Shown piece by piece: positions 1 through 11,783 of a stretch of DNA of 64,000 bases. Within the stretch, counting starts at the first letter, position 1; every line of letters begins with the position of its first letter. The notes under the pieces were generated by a model. It saw only the letters and a program-made list of their open reading frames with translations. It was not told the DNA's origin and made no database searches. Source of the DNA: Nicotiana tabacum (taxonomy: Eukaryota; Streptophyta; Magnoliopsida; Solanales; Solanaceae); contig NC_134087.1 in the NCBI RefSeq assembly GCF_000715075.1, positions 102,339,161 through 102,403,160 on the forward strand, in the 5' to 3' direction. Both the position numbers and the translations under genes were made by a program.

Positions 1-788
1 AAGTATGTCCGTTCCTTTTTGCTTTTGTCCGTGTTTTGTACTGGGTTTTGCCCAGAAAAATGAGCCCACTCGTGGTGGGGTTCGAGGCATATGTCCCCCA
101 CGCGTGGTGGGGTTCCCCATGTGTCCTGGACACTGTTTATTATGGGCTAGGTCCGAAAATTAGGCCTGAAACCGGGTAGTTTAAACCCGAATATTATTCT
201 TTTGCCCGGACCCGAGAAATAGGAACACGTTGCTTAACTAGTCCTATGTAAGCAAAATAACTACCAAAAGATAAGACTAGTATTTAAACAAAACTATATC
301 TTTTTTAAATATTTTTCAAGGTTTAAAATAGCTACAAAATATTAATAAAACTATATTTTTTGTAATTTTCGTTTTAAAATATTAAGATAAAATATGAGGT
401 AATATTTTTGTATTTTTTCAAAGTTAAAATGACTATAGAATATTAATAAAATTATTTTTGTAATTTTCGTTTTTAATAAAGACAAAAATATGAAGTAATA
501 TTTTTGTATTTTTTCAAAATTATAATGACTGCAAACATTAATAGAACTATATTTTTTGTAATTTTCGAATTTATATAAAGTACCAAAATAAAGTGCAATT
601 TTTGATTTTTTCAAGTTTATGAGGGATACATAAACTAAAATTTATATATATACTTTTTTTGTAATTTTTTCTTTTGCGAGAAAAAAAATAAAGTAAAAAT
701 AGTCAAAATAGCTATATTAGTCCTAAATTAAATATTTAAGCTAAGAATGTAAAAATTCCCGGGGAGGGTCAAAAATCACGTGCTTACA
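1..788. other. AT-rich LTR-like non-coding segment
   Basis: No supported coding region. The first 200 bases are mixed composition with short GTGGTGGGG repeats; the rest is strongly AT-rich. The segment stops exactly where homology to the LTR copy at 6511 begins, and its last bases are ...CGTGCTTACA, a plausible LTR end (CA). It may be the terminal part of another element inserted into, or joined to, the left LTR of the Tat-like element. Its other end is outside the window, so this is inference. Confidence 0.3.
325..620. repeat. Three degenerate ~105-bp tandem repeats
   Basis: The motif ATTAATA(A/G)AACTATATTTTTTGT followed by AATTTTCG recurs near 340, 446 and 538, each time followed by a stretch ending in TTTTTGTATTTTTTCAA or a close variant. 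The spacing is about 92-108 bases. An 87-residue minus-strand ORF here is a by-product of the repeat, with low-complexity residues, not a gene. Confidence 0.6.
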
Positions 789-1131
789 TGAGTTCCTATC
801 ACCCCCCCTACTACTCTCTCCTATGATATTTAAATAACACACTTTCTTTACTTAGTTGTCCTTAATCGGAGTACCTAGATTCTTGGAATATCACCTAGAA
901 TATTTCTCTGAAATGTCTAAGTATTGAACTAGCCGTTTGGGCCGAATTGAGTGCTCGACCTCGACCGTAGCTAAATCACTCGCCGGTATATTGCTTCCTA
1001 TACGTGACTTCGGCTTGGTTGCTTCTTGGTCGTTCTTCCTTAAGTAGAATTCCTTTGATCAGATTTTGACACATACAAGGTTGATGCAGGATTTTTGTAC
1101 TGATAACTTTTGTATCAGCTTTGCAGCTGTT
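789..1131 (-). repeat. Left (3') LTR copy, truncated
   Basis: It is near-identical to 6511-6847: both begin TGAGTTCCTATCA and end CAGCTTTGCAGCTGTT, with scattered substitutions and small indels between. Bases equivalent to 6129-6510 are missing here and replaced by unrelated sequence left of 789. The homology is seen directly; calling it an LTR depends on the primer-binding site at 6108. Confidence 0.65.
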
Positions 1132-1354
1132 GAGAAATTTGACCACATTGGCCGAAGAGTGACCCTTCATAGTGAGATGACGATGTGATGCTTCGGGAGC
1201 CGTACCTGACCGTTCTGTTAGTTTGAAATGATGTCAATCTGTCATGTGTCATTATGGCGCACGTTCCTTATACGTTATGTCATTTCCCGTGCCTCCTCTT
1301 CTTTGGAATTATCATGGCGGCATTTGGTTTTCTCACTCAAGATGTTTGTACTCT

Positions 1355-1363
1355 TATAAATAG
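1355..1363 (+). promoter_or_regulatory. TATA box of the antisense gene
   Basis: TATAAATAG lies 176 bases upstream of the ATG at 1539, within a stretch without long ORFs. A TATA-type promoter just inside the 3' LTR on the opposite strand would drive the gene independently of the LTR. Confidence 0.5.
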
Positions 1364-1538
1364 AGAAGAGAACTCTACATTTGGGGTTGTCGTGTTTCCT
1401 TTATATTATTCGAAAAACTTCAGGCTTCTCTTTCCTCCTTCCTCAGATTCTTACGTCTCCATATCTTTTCTTTTGAAGTTCCTTCCCATTGTTACTCCCT
1501 CTACCCTAGCATCTATCACCTACATAACCAAAGAAGAC

Positions 1539-4305
1539 ATGACTAGTGCACCTTCTACTTCCGATAGAGTCGCCGGTACTGTTGCATCGGAAACAGATAT
1601 GCCCTCCCATGAATAAGGGACAGCCATTGTGGATGATGAGAATTTTTCCACCATGGATGAGATCATTTCATGCTCGGGGAAAGTCAAGATTGATTTCAAG
1701 CACTTACCTAATGCCGATCCTAAGCCCGTTATTTTCATAATGAATGCTGCGGCACTTGCTACGCTTAAGGCTAAGTGGAGGATTCCTGATCATGTTGAAC
1801 TCATTCCCGCGGGTAATGACGTCGTGCAGATGTATCGCCTGGGGTATTGCACATTTTATGCGTACCCGTTTGTCATCGGTTACTCACTTTCCCTTCCTTA
1901 CCTGGCGGAAAACTTTTGTCGCTATTATGGGGTGTGCCCGGCTCAGCTCTCTCCATATATATACAAGCTCTTCCTCATGCTTACCAAGTATACGGAACTG
2001 GCCGGCCGGGGGATTTCTCTTAGTCACCTACTTCACCTTTTCGTACCCAGTTTTTACAGGGTACTATGACACATCTTTGTCACCGCGGGACCAAGGGCTT
2101 GGTGGTGAATATGGACGACAAGACCAATCGCCACTTTTGGGAGAGCTTCTTCTTTGTGAGGACGGAGCATGTGGTGTCCAATCCTAACAGATTTCCTGAA
2201 GAGTGGAATTTTGCCCTTAAGTTTCTTTATACATATATATATTTCTTTTTAAAACGGTTTCTCGTTGTCCCCTTCAGGTGATCTGATTGTTTTTCTTTTT
2301 CCATCTATTTCATAGCCGAGAAGGCACCTCCCCCGCTAGTCACTGATATTCGCGAGTGGGTGAGCCAGGTTTTGTCCCATACAATGGGGATTCATGAATG
2401 GTCGTCGTTCTACTAGAGATTTGAGCGTAGACCTTCTGCTGGTGAGTCATCTTGTTTTGCCCTTAGTTGCTTTGTACTTTGCTCTGCATTTTCCTCTTTG
2501 GTTTAAGCTTCTTTCGTTGGTAGGTCTACGGATCACGAGGACGGCGAGAGATCTCGTACCTGCTTTCCATCAGTCGAGTCTCTCTACCGGACCTGCACCA
2601 ATTGCGGCTGCAAGTGAGAGCGTTCAGAACACTACTACTTTATAGACTACGACCCTCCCGGGCTCGACCATTGTGAGGTTGCTCATCAGGCCGAGGCTCT
2701 TCTTCCCATGGTTCATTTGGTGGACGAGTCATCTCAAGACCATGGCGAAGAGGATCCGTTAAAGAGGCATAGAATAGGGACCGATGGGGCACCCCGAACC
2801 GAGGGGCCTTCAAGGAATGATCCCGCTTTGGCAGTGTCTGAGCCTGCTGGTGATGCCAATTTAAGTGAGGAGACTGTATCCCCCTCGAGCATGGAGGTGG
2901 TGCCCGTTTCTGGCATCGGGGAGTTTGTCGTGGTAGGGGGCATAACTGGGAGTTCGCTGCAATCATTCCATGTGGTCCATCGACTTCGCAACAGGCCTGT
3001 GCCCCGTCTTCGGCCATTGAGAGGGAAAAAGGTGTAGTGGTAGATGACTACGAATCCGGTTCAGATATTGACCCCGAAGACATAAGCATGTTTGAGGCGG
3101 TATTCACTTGGGTGGAGGCGGGGACAGATGATTCCTCCTGCGTGATCGAGATTGTCCCGGAGTGTGACTTATTAGAGGACACGATAAGCTGGTGCCCCAA
3201 TTTTCCCTTCTTTGTTCTGCTACCGAAAGCAGGGCCCTTCAGGAGATCAGCAATGTCGGTCTATCACGGGGTGTAGCCGAAATGGCTTTGAGGGTGAGAC
3301 TATTACTTTCTTCATTTTACGTCTTCAACTCTGCTAACTTTCTCTTTCTATTCTTTTTCTTTCTTCAGACTTTCATTTTGGACACGGAGAGTATCCGCCG
3401 CCAGGAGAGGCGGTTTTTAGAAAATGGTTTCAAAATACCACCAATATCGTGACAAGTGCCGTGACATGCATGCACGACTCAAGGCGGGTAGCAATCCTCA
3501 ATCCCTTAGGGAGGAGTTGGGTAGGAAGGACGAGGACCTGATGCGGTCTATGAGCAGATGCAGCGAACTTGAAGGGCTGCTTCGGGCTAAGGAAGAAGAG
3601 CTCGAGGTGGGCAAGGGTGTTGTAGTTGAGTGTGTTGATCTTCAGGCAAAGGTGGTTGCCATGCGGGTGGAGCTTGAGCAGAGTGACATTAGGGTTTCCG
3701 GTTTAAGTGTTGAATTGGTGGAAAAGGTGATCGAATTGGAAGGGAAGGTGATCGGGCTGGAGAGGGCTAAAGGAGCCCGAGTAGCAACCTTGGTGAAGGC
3801 TGCAGCGTTGGAGAATTCTATCCGCGTTCTCAGGTCTAAATGTGCCCCTGAGATGGAGACGACCGCTCTGAGTGAGACACGGCTTGATGAACGACTTGGC
3901 GAGCTTGAAAGGGACGTCTCGAGCCTGGGTGATCGAATTACTGCTCTTGAGACGGAGAGGGCGCAATTGTTAGCTTCGACTCCTCCTACGCCGGCCTCTG
4001 TTGACGTTTCTCCCCATTTGTATGAGATGTGGGTCCACGCTGAGGCTCAGCGGGATATATATAAGGTCTTGTTGGCAGCAGGAAAGGTCCTTGAGGCCAC
4101 TTTCGAAGAGGTTCGTGTTAAAGTGCGTGAGGCCTGGCTTGCTTGTGGCTTTGACCCTGCAACACCGAAGGCCAGTGGAGACAATGAGGCCGAGGATGGG
4201 CTTTCTTTTGATGATGAGCATCCTGATGGAGAGGGTGACGGTGGAGGTGAAACCGCTGAACCGGGCGGAGAGAGAGATGACGGCGTGGATGAGAATAATG
4301 CTTAG
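1539..4305 (+). pseudogene. Transposase_28 ('putative gypsy type transposon') gene, broken
   Basis: The start is ATG 1539 (MTSAPSTSDR). The N-terminal half contains the family's conserved block with FYAYPFVIGYSL, FCRYYGVCPAQLSPYIYKL and a WESFFFV segment, followed by WNFA. The C-terminal part (3424-4305, 293 aa) is a long heptad-rich coiled coil with an acidic tail ending DENNA. Typical introns are visible: 2442-2523 and 3294-3368 have GT...AG ends, and there is another near 2216-2332. Damage: an in-frame TAA at 1614-1616, a one-base loss near 2057 shifting frame before the CHRGTKGLVV block, a TAG near 2414, a one-base loss near 3420 just before the coiled coil. Biochemical function is unknown; despite the Pfam name it is not a demonstrated transposase. 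It lies antisense to its host element. Confidence 0.7.
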
Positions 4306-4531
4306 TGAAGCTTTCGTACTTTAAAAAATTTCTTCTGTATTTAGTTAGTTTGATGGGGACCCCCTTTTGGCCCTTTGCAAAACACTATTTTCCTTTTAAA
4401 TGGAACAGTTGATTTGTCTTTGATTGTATGTTTTCAGCCTTTAATTCTTTTTTTTCTTTCGAATGTTTTGGATCTCGCAATGAGTCCTTGACTTTCGGTA
4501 GTTGATTTAAGCGAGGGCATTTTGACCTACT

Positions 4532-5090
4532 GATTCGAACAAGGTCGAATGTAAGTTAATTCGAGCGAGGTTGAATGTTGATTGATTCGAACGAGGTCAA
4601 ATGTAAGTTAATTCGAGCGAGGTCGAATGTAGAATGATTCGAATAAGGTCGAAATGTAGAATGATTCGAATGAGGTCAGATGTAAGTTAATTCGAGCGAG
4701 GTCGAATGTTGATTGATTCGAAATGTAAGTTAATTCGAGCGAGGTTGAATGTTGATTGATTCGAACGAGGTCAAATGTAAGTTAATTCGAGCGAGGTTGA
4801 ATGTAGAATAATTCGAATAAGGTCGAAATGTAGAATGATTCGAATGAGGTCAGATGTAAGTTAATTCGAGTGAGGTCAAATGTTGATTGATTCGAACGAG
4901 GTCGAATGTAAGTTAATTCGAGCAAGGTCGAATGTAGAATGACCGAATGAGGTCGAATGTTGATTGATTCGAACGAGGTCGAATGTAAGTTAATTCGAGC
5001 AAGGTTGAATGTAGAATGATTCGAACGAGGTCGAATGTAAGTTAATTCGAGCGAGGTCGAATGTTGACTGATTCGAACTAGGTCAAATGT
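4532..5090. repeat. Tandem array of ATTCGA-TCGAAT hairpin units
   Basis: About 20 short units of two alternating types (GATTCGAACGAGGTCGAATG and AATTCGAGCGAGGTCGAATG), joined by TAAGTT, TTGATT or TAGAAT linkers. Each unit is self-complementary: ATTCGA, six-base loop, TCGAAT. Some units carry TTGAAT or TCAAAT, which still pair through G-T wobble on one strand. It lies between the antisense gene's 3' end and the primer-binding-site side of the element. Confidence 0.85.
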
Positions 5091-5469
5091 ATATTTCCTT
5101 TGCGTTGGCGTGATGTGTAAATTTGGTGTTGTGTAAGAATGTCATATACCACTTCGTTTATTCATTGGAGAATATTACATATTTTTGTTCGGTCCGTACA
5201 TACATTTGAGGAGTCCCAGTCTATCTAAATCATCGCTTAGCCTAGAGAGGTAGTTGGTAGGCCGGGCGATAAATGTCTCGCTCAAACTTTGGGGCATCTC
5301 AATATATGTACGAGATTGAATTTTGGCTAGTTGTGTCGTCGTATAGTGACTTTGGCGTGCGCGTGGGTGAGTTTCACGCACTTGTGTTTAGTCTGCATGT
5401 TGGAGAGATTCATATGTTTTCCATGCTGGTGACCCAGTCCCAGTCTATACCGGTTTTTCCTTTATGGTG

Positions 5470-6060
5470 TTGAGTACCAACTTGCTGGGGAGGGGGGTTT
5501 TTGCTCAACCGTTGCTTGCATGATGATAGGACGCGGGGCATTTTCTTGGTGTTCTATTTTGATGGCATTTGTTCCCTGTTCGAGTGCCGGTGAGTATGCC
5601 CCTGTTCCCGTCCCATTCTGAAAAGAAATAGTAAGTTAAAGCTAAATGAAATCGTTTGTTACCTCAACTTATTGGTTGACTGGTGGAAGGGAGCGACCGT
5701 GTTCCCTTCTTTGGCTGTGTTTCGTAGCTACTATCACTAGTTGGGCTAATATTCAGCAAACCTGGATGACATCCTGTGGGTCTTTGGCTTGGTGTTTTTG
5801 CCATCTCCGCTACTTGGGTCTTCGATCTGGTTGGCAAGAAATGAGAGTGCTCGCTTCATATCCGATCTCAGCCTCGCACTTAGCTTTGGCGTTAGTCGAA
5901 TCTGGGCACCTTGGAGATTGATGACTTACTTCGCTCGTTAGGGTTTTCGGGTTCACGTCCCAATCCGATCCAGTCCCGAGTAAGTGAAGACATGGAAACA
6001 TAAGCCGCACCACAAGCACACATGCGAAAGGATGAAGTTACAGCGAACGGGAAGTAGAAC
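5470..6060 (-). pseudogene. Possible gag remnant of the Tat-like element
   Basis: Just downstream of the primer-binding site in element sense (minus strand) is a 69-aa frame (5810-6019). Further along, about 5470-5620, is a coding-like stretch reading NGTGTGAYSPALEQ followed by a proline-rich segment and a stop. It is preceded by pyrimidines and CAG, like a 3' splice site. Position fits a gag N-terminus, but no CCHC knuckle or capsid motif is recognisable. The call rests mainly on location. Confidence 0.27.
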
Positions 6061-6107
6061 TAGAACCGAGTTTAGATCTAGAGGAAACTAAAACTTTGGC
6101 TAGGAAA

Positions 6108-6125
6108 TCCCCACAGAAGGCGCCA
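6108..6125 (-). other. Primer-binding site, TGGCGCC type
   Basis: Read on the minus strand this is TGGCGCCTTCTGTGGGGA, three bases inside the LTR end. TGGCGCC is the start of the primer-binding site used by Tat and Athila lineage Ty3/gypsy elements (Asp/Arg tRNA type). This sets the element's sense strand as minus. Confidence 0.6.
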
Positions 6126-6128
6126 AAT

Positions 6129-6847
6129 TGTTTGACTAAAAAGTCTTAGGCCTTTTTGTTAAACCAATTGAATAAGGAGATTTGGGACAAATCCTAGCCA
6201 GAGATAATTTATTCTAGATCTGAGATAGAGGATAGGAATAACAAGCATGACTGAACATAAAATTTGATTACAATCGCGATTGATTATCATAATGTAAGAA
6301 ATAGATGATTACTCCAATAATATCAAATGATAACGGAGAATACATTAATGAAAAGAGTCACTATTCTTGAACAAGAACGACTTCTGTGCATTTGATAAAG
6401 TTGAATTACAGATGGACACTGAGATTCTAAGCTCTTATCTCTTTTTCGGCGAGGAGCCTGAGATATTTGGAATATCTTCGGTTCTAGAGAGATGAATATG
6501 TTTTTGTGTGTGAGTTCCTATCAGCCCCCCTGCTACTCTCTCCCATGATATTTATATAACACACTTTCTTTACTCGGCGATCCTTAACCGAAGTACCTAG
6601 ATTCTTGGAATATTCCGTAGAATATTCCTCTGAAATGTGTTGAACTAGCCGTTCAGGCCGAATTGAGTGCTCGACCTCGACCGTAGCTAAATCACTCGCC
6701 GGTATATTGCTTCCTATACGTGACTTCGGCTTGGTTGCTTCTTGGTCGTTCTTCCTTAAGTAGAATTCCTTTGATCAGATTTTGACACATACAAGGTTGA
6801 TGCAGGATTTTTGTACTGATAACTTTTGTATCAGCTTTGCAGCTGTT
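6129..6847 (-). repeat. Right (5') LTR copy of the Tat-like element
   Basis: It starts TGTTTGAC three bases from the primer-binding site. Positions 6511-6847 match the left copy. The right boundary is simply where homology to the left copy ends; no clean CA terminus or target duplication is visible there. Confidence 0.5.
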
Positions 6848-9427
6848 CCGCTCTATGGTGTTCTACTAATTAATCCTTGTAATATCGGTACGGAAATTTC
6901 GGTATAATAATAATATCTTGGGTAATATCATTCAAGATTTATTTTTTATACACAGCTAGCTCTAGTGTAGTTATCTCTTCAATAATGCATGTAAATTATA
7001 GGATAAATTTAGTGCACGATATGCTGTATATCTCTGACTCTATCTTTTCGGTTGTTTACTTAAATTGTTGGATAAATTTAGATCCCATGAATCAACGAGT
7101 GATACAAATACTTTTTGTCCAGCATTATAAGATAAGGATGTTCCCGTATGTCTTATCTATTTACCAAATTATGGATTAAGGGATTGACTTATCAAGTGAT
7201 AATTGAAGAAAGACGTTCTCTTCCTCATTTTTTCACCCCTTTTATATGATTGGATATGAATTATAAGATTAGCCAAGGACTGCGTCAAGAAGCTATAATG
7301 AACCTGCTTAATTTGTTCAATCAATGTGAGCAATTCCCAGCTATTAATTACTACACTTTACTGAACCTCCCACCTCTTCTGATGGCCTGTGCCGACAGAA
7401 TGTTTCAAGATTAGATAGACTTTGTGCTCCAACACTAATGAAAAAAGTATCTGACATATTCAAGCTGAATAAATGGCCACAACAGATTCATTCAAGAGTA
7501 TTATGAGATATCTACACCACGAAAATCTCTAACATCACTCTATCTGCTAATGCTAATTGGAAAATGCAGTGGCAACTCGAATGCAGGATAAAAGTTGCAC
7601 AAACTACTAACATAAGTGAAATGTGTTGAAGATAAGAGTAAAACTTAGAAACAGTAAAGATAAAACGCAAGGAACTATTTTGCTATCTATAGTATGTAAA
7701 TAAAAAATTCAAAAGCTGTTTATCTTATAAAACTTCGAGTTTCTGTATAAAAATAAATAGGTAAATTCATCTTAGATTCAACAGACTAATGTATGTTCAA
7801 GCCTAAGCCAATAGAAATGCATTTCTCATATCTACCGTGCGAGATAGTTGATGATGGTTTATAATCTCAGCGTTTTGTGAGCATGATTTCAAGTTAAAGG
7901 TTTAGTTGAGCTAAACCAAAAGGAAGGTTTAACCGAGAACCCACAAATCTTTTTCCAACATCACCAGTTCTCCAACAATGCAACAAATACATCTAAAATG
8001 GGAGAAATATTCTACTTCTCCACTCATTGGTAAACAAAATGAAATGCAAGAACCTTTAAAAAACCAACTTAAGCAGAAACCAAACCTAAACCTTCCAAAA
8101 TAGAAATGGTCCAAAAGGAAACCAAGAAAAGAAGAGCACAAGTACAAAAATTAAGAGGGATTAAGCTAGAAATCACTAAAACTGAAACTTGTAGCATCAT
8201 TTTTACAAAAATTACACCAATTACAGTTAAAGCTCCTATTGGAGATATTTGGACAAATACACCAAGTAAACTAAAATTCTGAATGGTCATGAAAACAAAG
8301 AAACATAGAAGAAATATCAGAATCAAAAGGGATTTAGCTAGAAACCGCCCAAAGTACCAAAGTTAAAAATGGCAGCTAACAGTTCTACATAAATGCACCA
8401 ACTAAAGCTAAATAACTATAATTATCCACCGAATTATGATAAAAAGCCTGAATTACTATACGTAGATTAGTTTTGGCAAAGCAACAAAGCACATATCAGA
8501 CCATCTCTCGCGGCGCAGGCCAGTTGGCTTTGAGCAGCACTATATCATCTTCAAGTTCAGCGTGCAATTTCTGAATTAGCTTTCATAATCAGTGCCTCTC
8601 ATACTTGCAGACAAGATTTCTGTTTAAAGCATTTTCCTCTATTATGTTTATGACAAATAACTAACTGAAAAAGACAGAGGCATGCAGTTCATGCAGTTCA
8701 GATATATACTTTGAGAGGGGTTAGGTTTAGAAAAATATAAGAGCTTAAAAAGTTATCAGACAAAAGGATAATAAAAGAAGCTAAGAGAAGGCACTGGTCA
8801 GATATACATTGTAAAAGAGTACTGTTGATCTTCCTTGTCTAAAAAAAGAGTACTGCTGATTTTAGATATTGGCAATAAGACCCAAAAGTAATGTTACAAC
8901 TCAAAAATAAATAATAATTTAATAAGTTAATCATGAAGTTTTGCAGAAATATAGGAGCAAGAAAAGGAACAAAATGTTTATTTTATTTCTTTAAATATCT
9001 TACTTTAACATAGATCATGTTCAGGTGTCCACTGAATTTAAATTAAATTAAAGTTGAATACAGTAAGACATGCACAACCTGCATATTCAAATAGGTCGTG
9101 ATCAGCTCCTATCCGTAGTTTGCATTTGGGAATTTGAAGATGTTTGTCCCCAAGACTACTAAGAAAAGGGGCATGTGTTTAGTCTCAAAAATCTTAAGAG
9201 GCAGGTTTCTAAAAGGAGTTAAAGTGGACCTTGCATTCTTTCATACTGATCTTATTAGTAGAATTGAGTGGTAATTTAAGATGATAGTATCAAAAAAATA
9301 TTTTTGCAGCAATAGATCAATCACTTTGCATGTTTAATGCAAAAGCTCATAAGAAATAATATATCAACTTTTGACCTCATAAATAGAACTTGTAGGAATT
9401 TGAAGACCCCTTTTTTTTTATTGGAAT
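6848..9427. other. AT-rich old repeat/intergenic DNA
   Basis: No supported gene. ORFs are short and low-complexity. The only coding-like piece is a possible small exon at 8496-8570, listed separately. Composition is uniformly AT-rich with occasional short duplications, e.g. AAAGAGTACTG near 8814 and 8845. Confidence 0.5.
8496..8570 (-). pseudogene. Possible terminal exon fragment of an unknown gene
   Basis: On the minus strand, after a ...GCTAATTCAG 3' splice-like site, 24 codons read KLHAELEDDIVLLKANWPAP and end REMV then TGA. GC content and amino-acid balance are higher than in the surroundings, unlike the neighbouring low-complexity ORFs. The parent gene is not recognised. It may be a captured host exon, but at 75 bases chance cannot be ruled out. 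Confidence 0.25.
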
Positions 9428-9517
9428 ACTCTGCCTCCGGGATAGCGATAAGGTTTGCGTATACACTACCCTCCCCAGACCCCACTTATGGGAATTCACT
9501 GGGTTACTTGTTGTTTT
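9428..9517 (+). mobile_element. TS-type Solanaceae SINE, 3' fragment
   Basis: The block CCTCCGGGATAGCGATAAGG, then GTTTGCGTATACACTACCCT, CCCCAGACCCCACTTATGGG, and a GGGTTACTTGTTGTT tail matches the well-known 3' body and TTG-rich end of Solanaceae TS SINEs. The tRNA-like head with A/B boxes is missing, so it is 5' truncated. Confidence 0.8.
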
Positions 9518-10513
9518 CCACTAAAGTACATCTCCTTAAATCAAATGAACAACTAAGAAAGAGTGTTTGTTGCACCTTGATCACTTATACTAAATAATCA
9601 ATATGGCTTTGGAGGAAAAAAATGACAGCGCATCTTGAAAATAACAAAAGTGGTAAGTTCATTTTGCTTTGAGCTTCAATAATCTTAGTGTGAGGTCAAT
9701 AACTTATCAAAAAGAATTTTAATGTGCAGTAACCATGTACATCTATCCAGACGCTACATTAGCCAACTGTATAATCATAGCACATCTATAATCACATTCA
9801 CTTTTCCAACAATAAAATCAAACACTGATTAAGTTCTGGGGCAATTGTAGCTCATCAAGACACGGAAGGCAAGTTTTATATAAGAGTATAAATGCACTCA
9901 GTCAATTTTTCTCTTAGGGGTGGAAAATTAGATAATTTGGGTTCAACTTATGCATGCTAAAAGCTAAGGAAAAAAATAGAAGGGAATAGAAGAGCAGTAC
10001 TTACCGGAATCCAAAAGTACGAAAAAACAGATGCAGGAACAGACAACTACTTTATCAACAGACCACTACCACATCGCAGAGCGAAAACTGAAATGAAGAA
10101 GATGGAACAAAAGAAAGCAAGAAAAGCATCATATTAGACATGCGCACCCAAAAAAGTTTGAGAAAAAAATCAAAATTTCAGCAGGAGGAATTCAATTATA
10201 GACATGCAATTGAGAAACCAAACAGAGAATAAAGTAATTTGAAGGGTGAAGATCAATTAGAACTAAAACAGAAAAACTTCACGGAGGAGAGAGCCAAAAG
10301 ACGCCGGACGGGAAGTGCAAAGAGGCGGAGGCGGAGGGGAAGTCGGAAAGACAAAAGTAACTCTAGTACAATTGAAGGCCACATAGTGGCTAGCGGATGT
10401 TTAGACACGTGCATGCAGCTGCAAACCTAAGCATTGAAATGACAACAATGCCCTTAAAATGAGTTTTAATGACGAAAAACAGCCACGTCGAAACCCAAGC
10501 TTTTCTATATAAA
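9518..10513. other. Non-coding segment with a leader-like stretch on the minus strand
   Basis: No protein gene. The minus strand from about 10500 to 10005 looks like a transcript leader: a TATATAG box next to the junction at 10514, a pyrimidine-rich GC-richer stretch (10270-10345), and a GGATTCCG|GTAAGTACT donor-like site near 10005. The 63-aa plus-strand ORF here is the reverse of this pyrimidine-rich stretch and probably not real. Confidence 0.3.
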
Positions 10514-10535
10514 CTAGGTGGAGTTAGCCCGTGCA
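10480..10535 (-). other. Helitron-like junction 2 (CTAG at 10514-10517)
   Basis: Minus strand: TATTGCACGGGCTAACTCCA then CCTAG, then TTTATATAG. GCACGGG followed by about ten bases and CTAG is a common plant Helitron 3' end, but only one arm of the usual hairpin is present. Confidence 0.3.
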
Positions 10536-11783
10536 ATATAATAAAAGTTGAAATTATTATTTTTTTTAACTTTATTTTGACATGAAGTGGCAGGAAAGGG
10601 GATCTGATGCATATAAAGGATCACCAAATATGGATAATATCACTGGATATTAGTTAGATATAATTTGGAACAATTATCCACTCTCGGATATTGTATGATC
10701 ACCAAATGACACTTTTTACATCTATGGGAGCGCAACTACAATACTGAAATGATAGTTTTCTTCCATTATAATCAGCCACAATAGTAAAAGAGGTAGATTA
10801 GACTTGTTCAAAGTTTAGGAAGTTTTATGGTTTCATAGGCAAAAACAAAAGGAACAAAATCAACAAAGAGAGTTATAAGAAACTCAGAGAAAAAAAAAAG
10901 ATGTTAATGGAGGGGGTGGTTCTAGTGGAAATACATCTTGTTTGATACAGCAGTGAAAATGCAGTCTTATGTCCTCCTGCAATGATGATGATGCCTCCTC
11001 CTCCTATAACTAATAATAATGTAGAAAGCAGCAATAATATTGGTGGCAACAACAACAACAACATCCTGTTGGACTTGCTCAAAGTTTAGGCTTGATGATC
11101 TTGACAGTCTTGCACTGAACATGTTACCTTTAATGTTTATGGGAAGCTCTCTCTCCTCATCATTCTTTCTCTTCTATGCTTGACGTTTTCTCCATCATCA
11201 CGCAAATCGTTCTTGTCATCCTTCTTTTAATCTTGACATCTTCCTCCTTGATAAATAGAAAAGAATAACCGAAGTGAGACAGTCATCAAAGAAAAGAATT
11301 TACATGGAATACAATATAAATCACCATGGGATTTGCACTCGGTGAATAAATTTACCCAAATTCAAAAAAAAGATGACTTTAAACTAATACAGTATACAAT
11401 CCACACATGGGATTTGCACTCGGTGAATAAATTCAAATGCTTCGAGTTTCTGGCAAATCTTTTACGCGAGCGAAGTTCTTATTCTTCACATGTTATTATT
11501 ATATTGTAATCGCCATTTTATGTATTTTCAGTACAATTTTTATCAACATTATGCTCTTGTGATTTTAAGGGATCGAAGTGAATATCTTCCAATATACTTC
11601 TATCAGATTCATGCTCTTGTGGTCGCAAGGAATCAGTAGTAGCCATGATCAACTCTTCCGTCCACAAGGTCAACAGTAGTCATGATCAACTCCTCTATCT
11701 AGTTCTATTTTCTGAGGGGAATCCCTCATATCTCAATATAGTTAACTACTCTATAAGATGAGAGTGTTTTTCAATATGTTTAG

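Larger units (their letters stand above)
789..6847 (-). mobile_element. Degenerate Tat/Ogre-like LTR element with an antisense gene
   Basis: The element is bounded by a direct repeat of about 340 bp (789-1131 and 6511-6847). Orientation comes from a TGGCGCC-type primer-binding site on the minus strand at 6108-6125, directly next to a TG-starting LTR at 6129. No reverse transcriptase, RNase H or integrase is visible, so the copy would be non-autonomous. On its own minus strand only weak gag-like remnants remain (5470-6060). The main gene runs the other way, on the plus strand (1539-4305). Extra antisense ORFs are known in Tat-lineage elements. The left LTR is truncated and no target-site duplication was found, so the exact ends are uncertain. 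The alternative is a composite of two unrelated insertions. Confidence 0.5.

Noticed and set aside
7929..8326. Overlapping minus-strand ORFs of 72 and 85 aa
   Set aside because: Low-complexity hydrophobic and Phe/Ser-rich translations typical of AT-rich DNA; no motif.
10239..10430. 63-aa Arg/Lys-rich ORF on the plus strand
   Set aside because: It is the reverse of a pyrimidine-rich leader-like stretch; the basic composition follows from that.
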